Shown: in pieces, positions 21,744 to 31,925 of the stretch
Layout: each line of letters begins with the position of its first letter
How positions within the stretch are numbered: position 1 is the stretch's first letter
Assembly: GCA_030280995.1 (NCBI GenBank)
Contig: JASXTE010000003.1
Location: 48,224,474-48,288,473 of the forward strand
DNA from: Hemileia vastatrix
Lineage: Eukaryota; Basidiomycota; Pucciniomycetes; Pucciniales; Zaghouaniaceae
Reading direction: 5' to 3'
DNA length: 64,000 bases
The notes under the pieces: generated by a model
What the model was told of the DNA's origin: nothing
Seen by the model: the letters and a program-made list of their open reading frames with translations, nothing else
Databases searched by the model: none
Program-made: the position numbers and the translations under genes

Positions 21744-22949
21744 TTATATTCTTGATATCCCCTGGAGATAATCCATAATTTTGCCCCAAGGGCTTATCCA
21801 CCGATTCCATAAAACCCAAAAATAAACCCCCATAATTTTTCCTACCATTGGACATAAAAAATAAACAGCCCTTTTCCAAAACATGAGTGCATCCAATTTA
21901 TGCACTCTATTATCAAATGCCACTACACTCTTTATTAGTGCAGGGAAAACCATATCCTCCATAAAAATCTCTTCCTGAGATTGAAAGAAATCCACCATAC
22001 ATATACCAGATTCATAAACCATATCCACATCTGAATTGCAGACAGTCTCCGCTTTTGAAGACAAAACCTGAGGTAAATATTCCTCTAAATCAAATTCCAA
22101 ATTATCCAAAACAAAATTATCCCCAACATCCAAATTTTCTTCATCAGTGACAATAATATCTTCATCTTCAGAAACCTCTTCTTTCCAAATAGAAGAGTCA
22201 ACAAAAATAATATCTTCAGGCTGGACAAAATCTTCAGGAATGGCTGAATCCGAAATTTCTTCAGTAACTAGTTCTTTTACACCATCCTCTTCTATCTCTT
22301 GAGCGACCTCTGTGTCTTCTCCAGAGTCCAAATCAACAGAGTTATGAGTATCCAGATGTTCCAAAATAACCTTCTTTAGCACCTCCATACCAGGAATCCT
22401 AGTTTCTCCATCTGGGCAATCCTTCATTAAATTCGCATTAATAAGCACCATCAAAACATCTTTCTTAACCTTTTCCCCCATAGCATCCCAAAAAATATAC
22501 TTTGATGCATTATCATGAAATAAAATTTCATACTCCAACAAATAATCCAGAACCACCTGAAATTCAACCATAAACTGATGATACTGATGCAGAGATGTTA
22601 CACCACCTTTTGATTCCCATTTCCTAGCTATATCCTTTAGATCCTCCAATGAATAAACTTTTGGCCACCTTTTTTCCATTTCCATCTTGAGCTTTCTCCA
22701 ATCTTGATATTTATAACCATCCATAGAAATAACCTCCTTCTCCACCTCTCTGTCCAAAATAAAGAACCTAATCTGCTTCACCATATCCAAAGGTAAAGCA
22801 CCATCAATCACAGCTGCAGATTCATACCTATGTAAAAATCCTTCTAAATCATCTCCAGAAAACTTGGGCCCAACCCAAGATACAATCCTTACTGATGCCC
22901 TAACAGGTACACCAGCAGCCAACACAGCAGTTCCACTAGTAGAAGACAT
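21744..22949 (-). CDS. Y Gag-like protein
   Basis: The start is placed at 22949 (MSSTSG) rather than the longer frame from 22976. Residues from about 30 (KFSGDDLEGFLHRYESA) to 190 resemble a Ty3/Gypsy capsid, with YQDWRKLKMEMEKRWP in the middle. The second half is very acidic. The C-terminus is hydrophobic and Trp-rich. No CCHC knuckle is visible. The TAA at 21744-21746 is followed after two bases by a hairpin unit, then a TGA at 21705-21707, all in the frame of the next ORF. Confidence 0.75.
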   Translation of the reverse strand: MSSTSGTAVLAAGVPVRASVRIVSWVGPKFSGDDLEGFLHRYESAAVIDGALPLDMVKQIRFFILDREVEKEVISMDGYKYQDWRKLKMEMEKRWPKVYSLEDLKDIARKWESKGGVTSLHQYHQFMVEFQVVLDYLLEYEILFHDNASKYIFWDAMGEKVKKDVLMVLINANLMKDCPDGETRIPGMEVLKKVILEHLDTHNSVDLDSGEDTEVAQEIEEDGVKELVTEEISDSAIPEDFVQPEDIIFVDSSIWKEEVSEDEDIIVTDEENLDVGDNFVLDNLEFDLEEYLPQVLSSKAETVCNSDVDMVYESGICMVDFFQSQEEIFMEDMVFPALIKSVVAFDNRVHKLDALMFWKRAVYFLCPMVGKIMGVYFWVLWNRWISPWGKIMDYLQGISRI

Positions 22950-22984
22950 CCCAAAACATAAGAAAAGCGTTAACAACCGTTAAA

Positions 22985-23055
22985 ATAACAAGCCTCTTGC
23001 AGGCCAATAACAAAAATCCAATTAGAGTTCCAGAAAATAAGCCTCTTGCAGGCTA
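22985..23055 (-). repeat. Two GCCT/AGGC hairpins in the Y leader
   Basis: AAGCCTCTTGCAGGC occurs twice, at about 22990 and 23040. The stem GCCT/AGGC with a short CTTGC-type loop looks like a further sequence variant of the Y hairpin family, now 5' of gag. Confidence 0.5.
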
Positions 23056-23103
23056 AGAACGTTCTTGATCCAAGTAAGTCTTTAAAGAAAGCTAGAGAAA
23101 TCG

Positions 23104-23123
23104 TCCCCACGTTGGGCGCCAAC
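23104..23123 (-). promoter_or_regulatory. Primer binding site of Y
   Basis: On the element strand GTTGGCGCCCAACGTGGGG directly follows the 5' LTR end TTACCATA. This position and sequence fit a tRNA-primed minus-strand start; the matching tRNA was not identified. Confidence 0.7.
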
Positions 23124-24236
23124 TATGGTAAGGTAAACTCTTACAGTCACCTTGCTGTAAGCAGAATCCGGAGGAGATATGTGGATTTAGCTGAAAACCC
23201 CGTCCTTCCAATAAAATAGCAAAATGGGAATTCTAAATCACTAAGCTAACCAATCTACTTGGATCTGATTGATGAAAATAATGAAACTCTAAAATATTTA
23301 ACGCTTATTGAGATTTAAAGAAAGTGGCTGTTGATAAAGAAATACTGATAACAACAATTAAGGTGTACCAGTGAAAGATCTGAAAAGATTGACTTTTATG
23401 TTTTTATAATGATTTGAATTTTTATGAGACAGCAATAATCAAGTCCCAGCGACGAAGACCTTTCTAAAGATACCCTGTTTTGAAGTGTGATTTAAATTGT
23501 TGACCAGTATTTCTAAAATGTTATGTAAGAATAATAAATGTTATAAGGGTATTACAAGTTATTTTAATTTGTTGAGTAATAAAAAATGAGACCGTGGTGG
23601 TTAAAGATTAAGCTGTATGATCTGTCCCCCCTCTCAATTTCGAGTTTGAGAAGCGCTTAAGTATTCCTAGTCACGTGCCTAAATTTTCCCTTCCAGAGCT
23701 CTTCCAGAGTCAATCCGGAGCCCATACGGAGTCCGTACGGAGTCAAAACGGAGTCCGTCCGGACTTCTGGACTCAATTTAGAACCTTAAAACCATAATAA
23801 AAAATCTAGAAAAATTACACATAATAGAGCTACTTCCCCTTTACATACCAAACTAATTTTCGTAGTCTGCGCAGCTCTAATTACCCCGTGAAAATTCATC
23901 AAAGTTAAGTAATTTTTGAAAACGTAAATATTTCTATAAAACTTTAAAATTCATTTAAAAATTTAAGAAAAATAGTAAAAATTCTGGAAAATTTCCCAAG
24001 GTTCTTGAGTGACTCGACTTAATACTTATAAATTTTTTAGACCGTAAAAAATAAGTTTTCTCCGTAAAATAAATTGTTTTCGTGTAGGCATTCGCTCGTG
24101 ACCAATTTCTTCATATTTTAAACTCCAATAAATTAAATAAAACCCTTTTATATAAAAAAATAATAACACCAATCTTGCATGCCATGATAACTCCATTTAC
24201 ATATTTAGGTGCCGTACTAAACTTTAGGCTACCACA
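23124..24236 (-). repeat. 5' LTR of Y
   Basis: 1,113 bp, the partner of 13634-14766. Differences include a shorter GTCCGTACGGA array and small indels around 23500. Confidence 0.9.
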
Positions 24237-24327
24237 GCGTAGGTCGTCCGGTGACAGTATAATTTAATTCTCCGTAGTTCTCATTCTTTGCACTACTACG
24301 TCTTTTTAGGTGCTTCTAAAATTTTAA

Positions 24328-25515
24328 ATGGCACCTGTTCAACGCACTCCTCCTACGGGCGCTACTACTAGAGCTTGCGCTAGAGGCAGGCCAACAGCCA
24401 CAAGGTCTGTTTCTCGCACTCACTCTTTGGAACCACTCGACCTTAGGGAACGGCAACATTCAGTTCAATCTGTAGAAGACATTCCACAAGATTTTGAGGA
24501 TTCTAGTGATGAAGAAGAAGGAGAGGATACAATGCATGAGGCACCATCCACCCCTGCCAATCACCCTTCTGGCCAATCCTCAGAACCGGGACCATCTAAC
24601 TCTCTGGAATATTTCATGAGACTTTTTATGAAAACCCTTTCAAATCCAACGTCTTCAGAGGGATCTAAGTTCAAAACTCCTTCTATGAAATCTCCTGACA
24701 AATTCGACGGAGATCACCCCGACAGATTGCGACCCTTCTTGCAAACCTGCAAGCTACTGTTCCATAATGACCCTCGAACCTTTAACAGCGACCGATCAAA
24801 GGTTGTTTACGCTTCTTCATTCCTAGCCGGGAAAGCAGCAAGATGGTTCGAACCTTATCTACTCATGCTTTCTTCGACAGAAACCCACTTACTTATCAAT
24901 AATTGGGAAAAGTTTGAAGACCAACTTTTTACATTGTTTGGGGACCCTAATGAAACGGACAACGCAGAAATTGAACTTGATTTTCTTCGCATGAGTGATA
25001 ATGGTAAAGCCTCTGAATATATCTCGAACTTCAGAGCACTTCAAACTCGAGTAGGTTGGAATGATGCTGCCCTTAAGTATCATTTCAGGAAAGGACTTCC
25101 TTCGAGGATTCTGGATCAATTAAATCTTCACGGTCAGAAGATGACTACTTTAACCGATTTAATGGATCGAACCCTTGAACTTGATGGCGTTTATCAAGGA
25201 CGACTTCAACATCGTCGATATGCCAACAAATCTCAAGGCCTAAATTTTAAATCGGGACCTTCTTCACACCCACTACCAAATCAATCCTCCTCGACTCAAT
25301 CCAAACCCAATAAGGGAAAGGATAAACCTCAAACAAAAGGCTCGACCCCAGGCGATATCAGCAAAGTACTGGATTCTAAAGGGGAACTTAAAGAAGCTGA
25401 GAGGAAGAGAAGAGCAGATAATGGGTTATGTATGTATTGTGGGGGTAAGCACAAGTTGGAAGACTGTGTAAAGTTGAAGGAAAGAGAAGGTACTAGTTCG
25501 AAGTCAAAAAACTAG
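24328..25515 (+). CDS. X Gag (capsid and zinc knuckle)
   Basis: 395 codons. The capsid-like domain runs from about residue 125 (KSPDKFDGDHPDRLRPFLQT) through AARWFEPYL, FTLFGDPNE and FRKGLPSRILDQL. The tail is Ser/Lys-rich and ends in a CCHC knuckle, CMYCGGKHKLEDC. The frame ends at TAG 25513-25515, immediately after the slippery heptamer. Gag is intact even though pol is broken. Confidence 0.9.
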   Translation: MAPVQRTPPTGATTRACARGRPTATRSVSRTHSLEPLDLRERQHSVQSVEDIPQDFEDSSDEEEGEDTMHEAPSTPANHPSGQSSEPGPSNSLEYFMRLFMKTLSNPTSSEGSKFKTPSMKSPDKFDGDHPDRLRPFLQTCKLLFHNDPRTFNSDRSKVVYASSFLAGKAARWFEPYLLMLSSTETHLLINNWEKFEDQLFTLFGDPNETDNAEIELDFLRMSDNGKASEYISNFRALQTRVGWNDAALKYHFRKGLPSRILDQLNLHGQKMTTLTDLMDRTLELDGVYQGRLQHRRYANKSQGLNFKSGPSSHPLPNQSSSTQSKPNKGKDKPQTKGSTPGDISKVLDSKGELKEAERKRRADNGLCMYCGGKHKLEDCVKLKEREGTSSKSKN

Positions 25516-25549
25516 TAGATAGTTTACTTGTGTGCAAAGCAAACTATCT
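25506..25549 (+). promoter_or_regulatory. Programmed -1 frameshift site between X gag and pro
   Basis: A AAA AAC (25506-25512) lies in the gag frame just before its TAG. A 9-bp stem, AGATAGTTT (25517-25525) with AAACTATCT (25541-25549), begins four bases after it, and its loop can form a second short stem (CTTG with CAAAG, one bulge). Slipping back one base leads into the frame that encodes the protease. This is the canonical architecture of a -1 recoding signal. Confidence 0.82.
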
Positions 25550-28500
25550 TATCTCTCCCAGTGCACAGAACCTCCATGTCTTAAGGACTGGAGTTGCCTT
25601 AAACTGCTTGAGATTCATTCTTTTTAAGGAGGATATCCCCTTCAGTTGTCTTATAGACTCTGGAGCTTCAATTTCTTTTGTTAGTTTATCTTTTGCCGAG
25701 AAGCTTCAACTAACATTTACAGATATCGATTGAACTCCCATCTATTTGGTCGAATCAGAGGAACCCAAATATTGGGTAAGTAAGAAAGTTTTATGGGTTT
25801 TCAACTTTCCGAATTTTCCCCCCTTTGAGTGGGAATTATCAGTCTTGGACGCCCCAAGGATGGACGATACCATTCTTGGCCATGACTTTTTAACGCATTG
25901 GAATCCCGAAATTGATTGGACTAGGGGATTGATCACCCCACGCTCTAAGTATATTTCTGATTCTTCAATGCAGGTCAATAGGGAGTTAAACAACCCGCCT
26001 GACAACGTCCTGCTAGAGGACAAATCTCTGCCAGATGACTTGCAAGCATCTGTACCTTCTTTAAATGAGCAATTGGCTAACCCTTCTAGCTCGATGACTT
26101 CACTCGAAGAGGATTTAAATTGCCTCAAAGTAATTGAATTGTGCTCTCTCAATACAGGTATCACCTCGACAGATTCTCTCGAAGATGAAGAGGACGACCA
26201 AATAAACGTTGAAGCCATCAAATCAACTCTACCGGAAATCTACCACGATTTCCTCGATGTTTTCTCAATCCGCAAGGCCGATAAGTTACCACCTCATCGA
26301 CCCTACGACCATCAAATAGAGTTAATAGGCCCAGTACCTCCGGCAGGTCCTGTCTATTCTTTATTGAAGGACGAATCTCAAGTTCTTCAAGACTACATTG
26401 CAGAGAATGTAGCCAAAGGTTTCATCAGAGCCAGTAAATCTCCAACCGGCTCCCCTGTCCTCTTTGTAAAAAAGAAGGATGGTAGTCTTAGGTTGTGTGT
26501 TGACTATAGAAAGCTCAACACAGTCACAAAGAAGAATGCATATCCTGTTCCTCCTATGTCATTACTTCTTACCCTTTTCAATGGTGCTAATTTCTTTTCT
26601 AAAATTGATCTTAGAGGCGCTTACAATCTTATTCGCATTGCGGAAGGTCATGAACCACTGACTGCAATGCGCACTAGATTTGGTAGTTTTGAATATTTAG
26701 TTATGCCTTTTGGATTATGTAACGCACCTTCAACTTTTCAAACTTTTGTTAATGATATCTTTCAAGATGTTGTTGAACAATTTGTAGTCGTCTATTTAGA
26801 TGATATTTTAATATTCTCGAAAACACTGGATGAACATATTCATCATGTTTGACAGGTCCTAAATCGTCTTTGAGATCATGGTCTCTACGCCAAGCATAAT
26901 AAATGTGAATTCCACCTCAAATCAATTGATTTTTTGGGTTTTACGTTGTCCACTGACGGTTTAGTCATGGATGACAAAAAAGTCCAGAAAATCCTGGAAT
27001 GGCCTGAGCCCAAAAACATTAAATCACTCCAAGGATTTTTGGGTTTTGCAAACTTCTATAGAAGATTTATTAAAGATTACTCTAAAACTATTTCCAATCT
27101 TACTTCTCTTCTTAGAAAAGATATTCCTTTTGTTTTTACTTCTACAGCACAAAAGGAATTCGAAGCACTAAAAACGGCGTTCACCACAGCCCCAATTCTT
27201 CGGCATTTTGATCCTTCGGCCTCGACAATAGTTGAGACAGAAGCGAGCAATTATGCTATTGCAAGGGTCATCTCCCAATTAAATCCTGAAACAAATTTGT
27301 TTCATCTGTTGCTTTTGAGTCACGCAAACTCATAGCCGCAGAATTAAATTATGAAATTCATGACAAAGAGCTTTTAGCTATTATCCATTGTCTTAAAAAA
27401 TGGCGTTCTTTTCTTCTCAGCCTAGATAGTCCTTTTCAAATTTTAACAGATCACAATGCTTTGAAATACTTCATGTCTTCTAAAGTGTTAACCAGGCATC
27501 AAGCCAGGTGGGCTGAATTTTTGTCTGAATTTTCTTTCTCTATTTCCTATCGCCCAGGAAAAAACTGCATTGTCCCAGATATCTTGTCACGTTGGGACGA
27601 CGTTTACCCACAGCGGGGGGATGCATTTGCTGAGAAGAACCCAGCAAATGTGCAATCAATCTTCAACGAATCAATGTTAACAACTCATCAACTTAATTCG
27701 ATGACAATTCAATCTTTTCGAAATCCACTATCCAACATCCTCGAAGCTCAGTCGAAGGACGATTATTGTTTAGGGTTAAAAGACAAAATACTCTCGAAGC
27801 AAGGGGCCAAAAGATTTAGTATTGAATCAGGTCTATTAGTCTTTGAAGGTAGAGTAGTCATACCCGACAACAATGAGATAAAATTATGGATTTTCAATAG
27901 TCGACATGATTCTCCGTTAGCTGGTCATTTTGGGGTTGATAAAACCTACCAGTTAATAGCGAGGGATTTCTTCTGGCCAGGTATGACCAAGGAAATCAAG
28001 GCCTATATAAAAGCTTGTTACGAATGTAATAGGAATAAGGCTCCCCATCACCGGAAGCATGGGTTGCTTCAACCACTTCCTATTCCCTCTAAACCTTGGG
28101 AATCTTTATTGATGGATTTGATTTCTCAACTTCCTATTTCTAATGATTTTGATGCTATATTAGTAATAGTAGATAGATTTTCAAAAATGTCTATTTTTAT
28201 TAAAACCACTACTACTGCTACAGCAGAAGATTTGTCAAAATTGTTTTTAGAATATGTATTTTCTAAACACGGCTTACCAAATGATATTATTTCAGATAGA
28301 GGCTCATTGTTTGTATCCACATTCTGGACCCAACTGTGTCAACAACTCAATATCACGAGGAATCTCTCCACAGCCCATCACCCTGAAACCGATGGTCAAA
28401 CAGAAAGAGTTAACCAAATCCTTGAACAATATCTTTGAATGTATGTTAGTTACCAACAAGACGATTGGACCACATGGCTACCATTGGCCGAATTTGCTTA

Positions 28501-29161
28501 TAATAACTCGACTCATTCTTCGACACAACAATCTCCCTTCGAAACCATTTATGGACGACATCCTCGATTCAACTCAATTCATGTAGGAACTAATCATCCT
28601 GCGGAACATTATCTTCGAACTATATCACGACTCCAAGAAGAACTTAAAACAAATTTGGAATCAGCGATTCGAAGATACAAGGAACAGGCCGACAAACATC
28701 GACAATCTGCTCCTTCCTTTAAACCAGGCGACAAAGTATGGCTCGATGCACGAAACATCCGAACAACAAGACCATCAAAGAAACTGGCTGAAAAGCGCTT
28801 GGGACCGTTCGAAATCGACTCTGAAGTCTCTAAAACTGCATTTCGACTCAAGTTACCTCCTAAATGGCAGACGATTCACCCTGTTTTCCATGTATCTCTC
28901 CTGGAACTGGCTCGAGAAATATACCCGGGCAAGAACCAACCCCCTCCGGAACCGGTCGAAGTAGAAGATCATCTAGAGTGGGAAGTAAGTCGTATCCTTG
29001 ATTCAAGAATACGCAAGGGGAAACTTCAATACCTCGTGGAATGGGAAGGCTTCCTCAATGACTCAGACAAAACATCCTGGGAACCAGCCATCAATGTTTC
29101 TAACGCTCCTGAACTCCTAAAATCTTTTCATGCGAAATATCCTTTAAAACCAAAACCTTAA
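25512..29161 (+). pseudogene. X Pro-Pol with chromodomain, inactivated
   Basis: Protease IDSGAS at about 25665; RT with VYLDDILIFSKT at about 26795; RNase H with DHNAL; integrase zinc domain ([10 protein letters not shown] to CYECNR), then [11 protein letters not shown] and DGQTERVNQ; a C-terminal chromodomain from EWEVSRILDSR to TSWEPA. TGA stops fall at 25734, about 26850, about 26874 and 28436, each at a position where an Arg CGA codon fits the family. A one-base loss near 27300 shifts the frame inside RNase H. The rest reads cleanly, so the copy decayed recently. Confidence 0.92.
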
Positions 29162-30088
29162 AATTTTTTTTCTCTTTCTTTCTTTAAAATCTAAAACACC
29201 TCTTAAATTTCTTAGCCTTGTTTTCTTTTTTCTCTCTTCTTTTTTCTTTCTTCTCCTTCTATAAATTTCCTCCAAAACCAACTAAAAAATAAAATCAAAA
29301 AATAAAATTAAATACAATAAAATAAAATCAAAATTAAAATTAAATAAAATTAAATTAAATTAAATAAAATAAAATAGAATAGAATAAACATAAATAATAA
29401 AATAAAATAAAAAACTCATAAATCTCTCTAAATATTTTCTTTCTTTTCTTCTTCAATTTTTTAAATACATTCTTTTCTTAAATTTAAAATTCTCTTCAAA
29501 AATTTCTCTTTCAAAAAATTTATTCTCTCTTTTAAAGACTTTCTTTCCTTCGAATCATCAAATCCTGTATGGCACGACCATTTCCTCAAACTTAACTTCA
29601 ACCCCTGAATCTCCCTATAATAATTCTTCGAAACAAATAAATCTTCTTTTCAAACTCTCTTAAATTCTACACTTTGTTTTTTTTTCTTTTCTTTATCCTC
29701 TTTTTCAAACTAAAATTTCTTAAAAAAAAAAAAAAAAAAAAAAAATTTAAAATCCTCAATTTAACAAACTCATCTCAATCACAAAACCGTTTCTTTTTCT
29801 CTCTCTTTTCTTACATAAAAATTTTCCTTTTAAAAACACTAAAACTTCCTTCAATTAAAACAACCTTTTTTCTTTCTTTAAAATTCTTCTTTCAAATTCT
29901 AAAATTTTTTATTTAAAACTTCTTTTTTCTTTTTTTTTTCTCTTCTTTTTCTCTCTCTCAAATCTTGTAAAATTAACAACATTCACCTACAATAAAAAAA
30001 AATAATACTAATAATAAAATAAAATAAAAATAAAATAAAACTAAAATACATTTTTTTTTCTTCTACTTCTTTCCATCTCCTTTTCATT
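29162..30088. other. Low-complexity 3' noncoding DNA of X
   Basis: C/T-rich and A-rich runs with AAAT/AAAAT repeats near 29285-29410 and an A run at 29721-29744. No coding or RNA signal seen. It separates pol from the convergent antisense gene. Confidence 0.7.
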
Positions 30089-31040
30089 TCAAATTTTTTC
30101 TTTTAATTTTTCTCGAACCAATCTTTTCATTTTCTCCAAAACTACCCTTATCTCCTTCCTGCATTTATCAAATACCTCCTCCTCTCCTACCGGAACCACC
30201 TCTCCAATCTCCAAGAGCTCCTCCGCCACGTCAAAGGAAGCAGCGTCAATAATAGCGTCAACCTCCCCACATAGTTCTTCCGCGAACCTTACTCGTTGAC
30301 CTTGACGAGGTTTCTTCGACCACACCTGGTCCAGGGTGTCTTCGGGCTCTTCAACTACTTCCGTGGCTGGAGGGTTTGCCTCAGTAGGTATAACCGGCGC
30401 AGGCTCCGCAATCGGCTCTTCCAGGTTATTCGATGTCTGAAACAAGACTCATCAGTAACTTCATCCTTGAAATAAAACAATTAAAACTTACCTCGAAGAT
30501 GGGATCAGGCTCCAGAAATAACCTGGGCGCCACTTCGACTTCTACCTCTCTCTCTTCCTCATTGTCCTCGATGACCACCCGACGTTTCTTGGGTGCCCGC
30601 CCTGGAACAGGGACTTCATCTTCATCCTCCTCCACCAATTCATCGACCTCTTCCTCGACACCTCGCTTCGAACTCGTGGCCTGGGTTACCCAGGTTGAGA
30701 TCTCGTTGTTCATCTCCTTATCATTTTCACCCACCGATTGTTCATCTTCGATCAAGACATCCCAAATGTCTTCGACCACCTCTTTGGTCTTCGGAACTAC
30801 CCAAAATTTTGTTTTTGTAAATCGTTTTTCTATTTCCGCGTTCTTCGTCAACGCATCGCACGCCACTCGCCGCCAACGGCAAAACTCGCATTTCTGGCGA
30901 GGGCCTCGAGTTGCCGTACTTTCAACACAGAAATATTCCATGCTTTCACAAGCCGTGCAAGTCTGTGAAAACTGTCGTGTGATTATTCCCCCATCCGCTT
31001 TAGGGTGTGGAGGCGTGGGTGTGGGAGTAGGGCAGTTCAT
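30089..31040 (-). CDS. Antisense two-exon gene inside element X, Cys-rich protein
   Basis: The ATG at 31040 opens an exon to about 30493; a GTAAGT donor and TTTCAG acceptor then remove about 60 bp and continue in phase to a stop at 30089. The N-terminal third has a Cys cluster (CTACES, CVES, KCEFCRWRRVACD) reminiscent of a fungal Zn-cluster DNA-binding motif. Then come a long acidic stretch, a nuclear-signal-like KKRR, and a Lys/Glu-rich C-terminus likely to be helical. About 280 residues in total. It runs opposite to pol and starts about 110 bp from the 3' LTR. I do not recognise a named family; the zinc-cluster reading is tentative. Confidence 0.72.
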
Positions 31041-31148
31041 TATAAAATAAATAATTGAGAGATGAGGGAAAAAGTATTAGACAAGGGAAATTAGTGTGGG
31101 AAGATGGTTCAAGCTCAACGGAGTTCACGTTTTTTATACCCGGGCATC

Positions 31149-31925
31149 TGTCATGCGCCACGTGACACTCGAAGCGAAATTAACTCAATAAATCAAAAAT
31201 ATCGAGTCCTAAATCTATACTCGAAGTGCAGAAAGCAATTCTCCATAGCAACTGCGATTTTCCTTTGTGTACTGCTATTTAACTGCGCTAGCCTAAACTC
31301 TAAATCTAAATTAGTCAATCTCCCAATAGGGTACCTTAGTCCTTTTCAATAAGCGACGCACAGCGCTAGGATCAACGAAATAGTATAGTAGTAGTTTTTT
31401 TTCATTAAAGTTTTGTTAATTAATTAAAAGGGACGAATTGAGCATGAATGGATATTTAGTAGAGAGGGTCTAAGTGTATGTTAGTAATGGTCAATGGAAC
31501 GGGAATGCTGTGATGGAAGGGAGGTCAATGCGAGGAGGAACAAAGGATATAAAAGGAGTTGGGTATTTGGTTCGATATTCCTTAGAATTAAATTATAATA
31601 TCGTATTTACATTAATAGTGGTAAAAACCTTAAAAGTTAAATCATTTTTATTGTATCTTTCTTTTACCTTCTCAAATATTCATTTCTAAATCCTAAATTT
31701 TTGATTATTGAGTTTCCAACCCTTTGTGAGATTTTAAGAATTATTATTACCTTGGAACTAGTTTATAATTCTTCTCGATTGAACCTCGAACCTATAGCTA
31801 TTACTTCGAGTGACCTTCGAATCATTTCCTCGAATCATTCCTCTGTGCTTCGAAGAAGTTTCTAAAAATCCCTCATCTCACTTACAGGAACATCCTCGAC
31901 CTTGTGCGTAGGTCGTCCGGTGACA
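31149..31925 (+). repeat. 3' LTR of X
   Basis: 777 bp from TGTCATGCGCC to GTCCGGTGACA. It preserves the uninterrupted target GTGCGTAGGTC that Y hit in the other LTR. A TATAAAA box corresponds to 13272-13278. No clear polypurine tract touches it. Confidence 0.92.

Larger units (their letters stand above)
13634..24236 (-). mobile_element. Complete Ty3/Gypsy element Y inserted in the 5' LTR of X
   Basis: The LTRs are 13634-14766 and 23124-24236; in element orientation each starts TGTGGTAG and ends TTACCATA. A GCGT duplication flanks it (13630-13633 and 24237-24240), and the undisturbed target is present in the other X LTR near 31905. Coding order on the minus strand is gag (22949 to 21744), a middle ORF (21689 to 20730) and pol (20663 to 17382), all in one frame with isolated stops. 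About 2.6 kb of noncoding DNA rich in small hairpin repeats lies between pol and the 3' LTR, which is unusually long. Confidence 0.92.
12873..24256 (+). repeat. 5' LTR of X, split by element Y
   Basis: The parts are 12873-13633 and 24241-24256. It starts TGTCACGCGCC and ends GTCCGGTGACA. Joined, it has the same 777-bp length as the 3' LTR. A TATAAAA box is at 13272-13278. Y entered 16 bp before the LTR end. Confidence 0.9.
12873..31925 (+). mobile_element. Complete chromodomain Ty3/Gypsy element X
   Basis: Two LTRs of 777 bp each bound the element once the nested element Y is removed: 12873-13633 plus 24241-24256, and 31149-31925. Perfect CTTAT duplications flank it (12868-12872 and 31926-31930). 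Internal order is gag, frameshift site, protease, RT, RNase H, integrase, chromodomain, then a noncoding stretch and an antisense gene. The LTRs differ at roughly a dozen positions by eye, mostly C/T or G/A, so the insertion is fairly young. Four TGA stops and one frameshift inactivate pol. Confidence 0.92.

Noticed and set aside
30433..31050. Plus-strand ORF opposite the antisense gene of X
   Set aside because: Ser/Thr-rich complement of the acidic stretch; the minus strand has the intron, Cys cluster and start context.
13198..31689. Identical 71-codon ORFs in both LTRs of X (13198-13413 and 31474-31689)
   Set aside because: The two LTRs are copies of one sequence, so conservation is expected; no family recognised, and it overlaps the promoter region.
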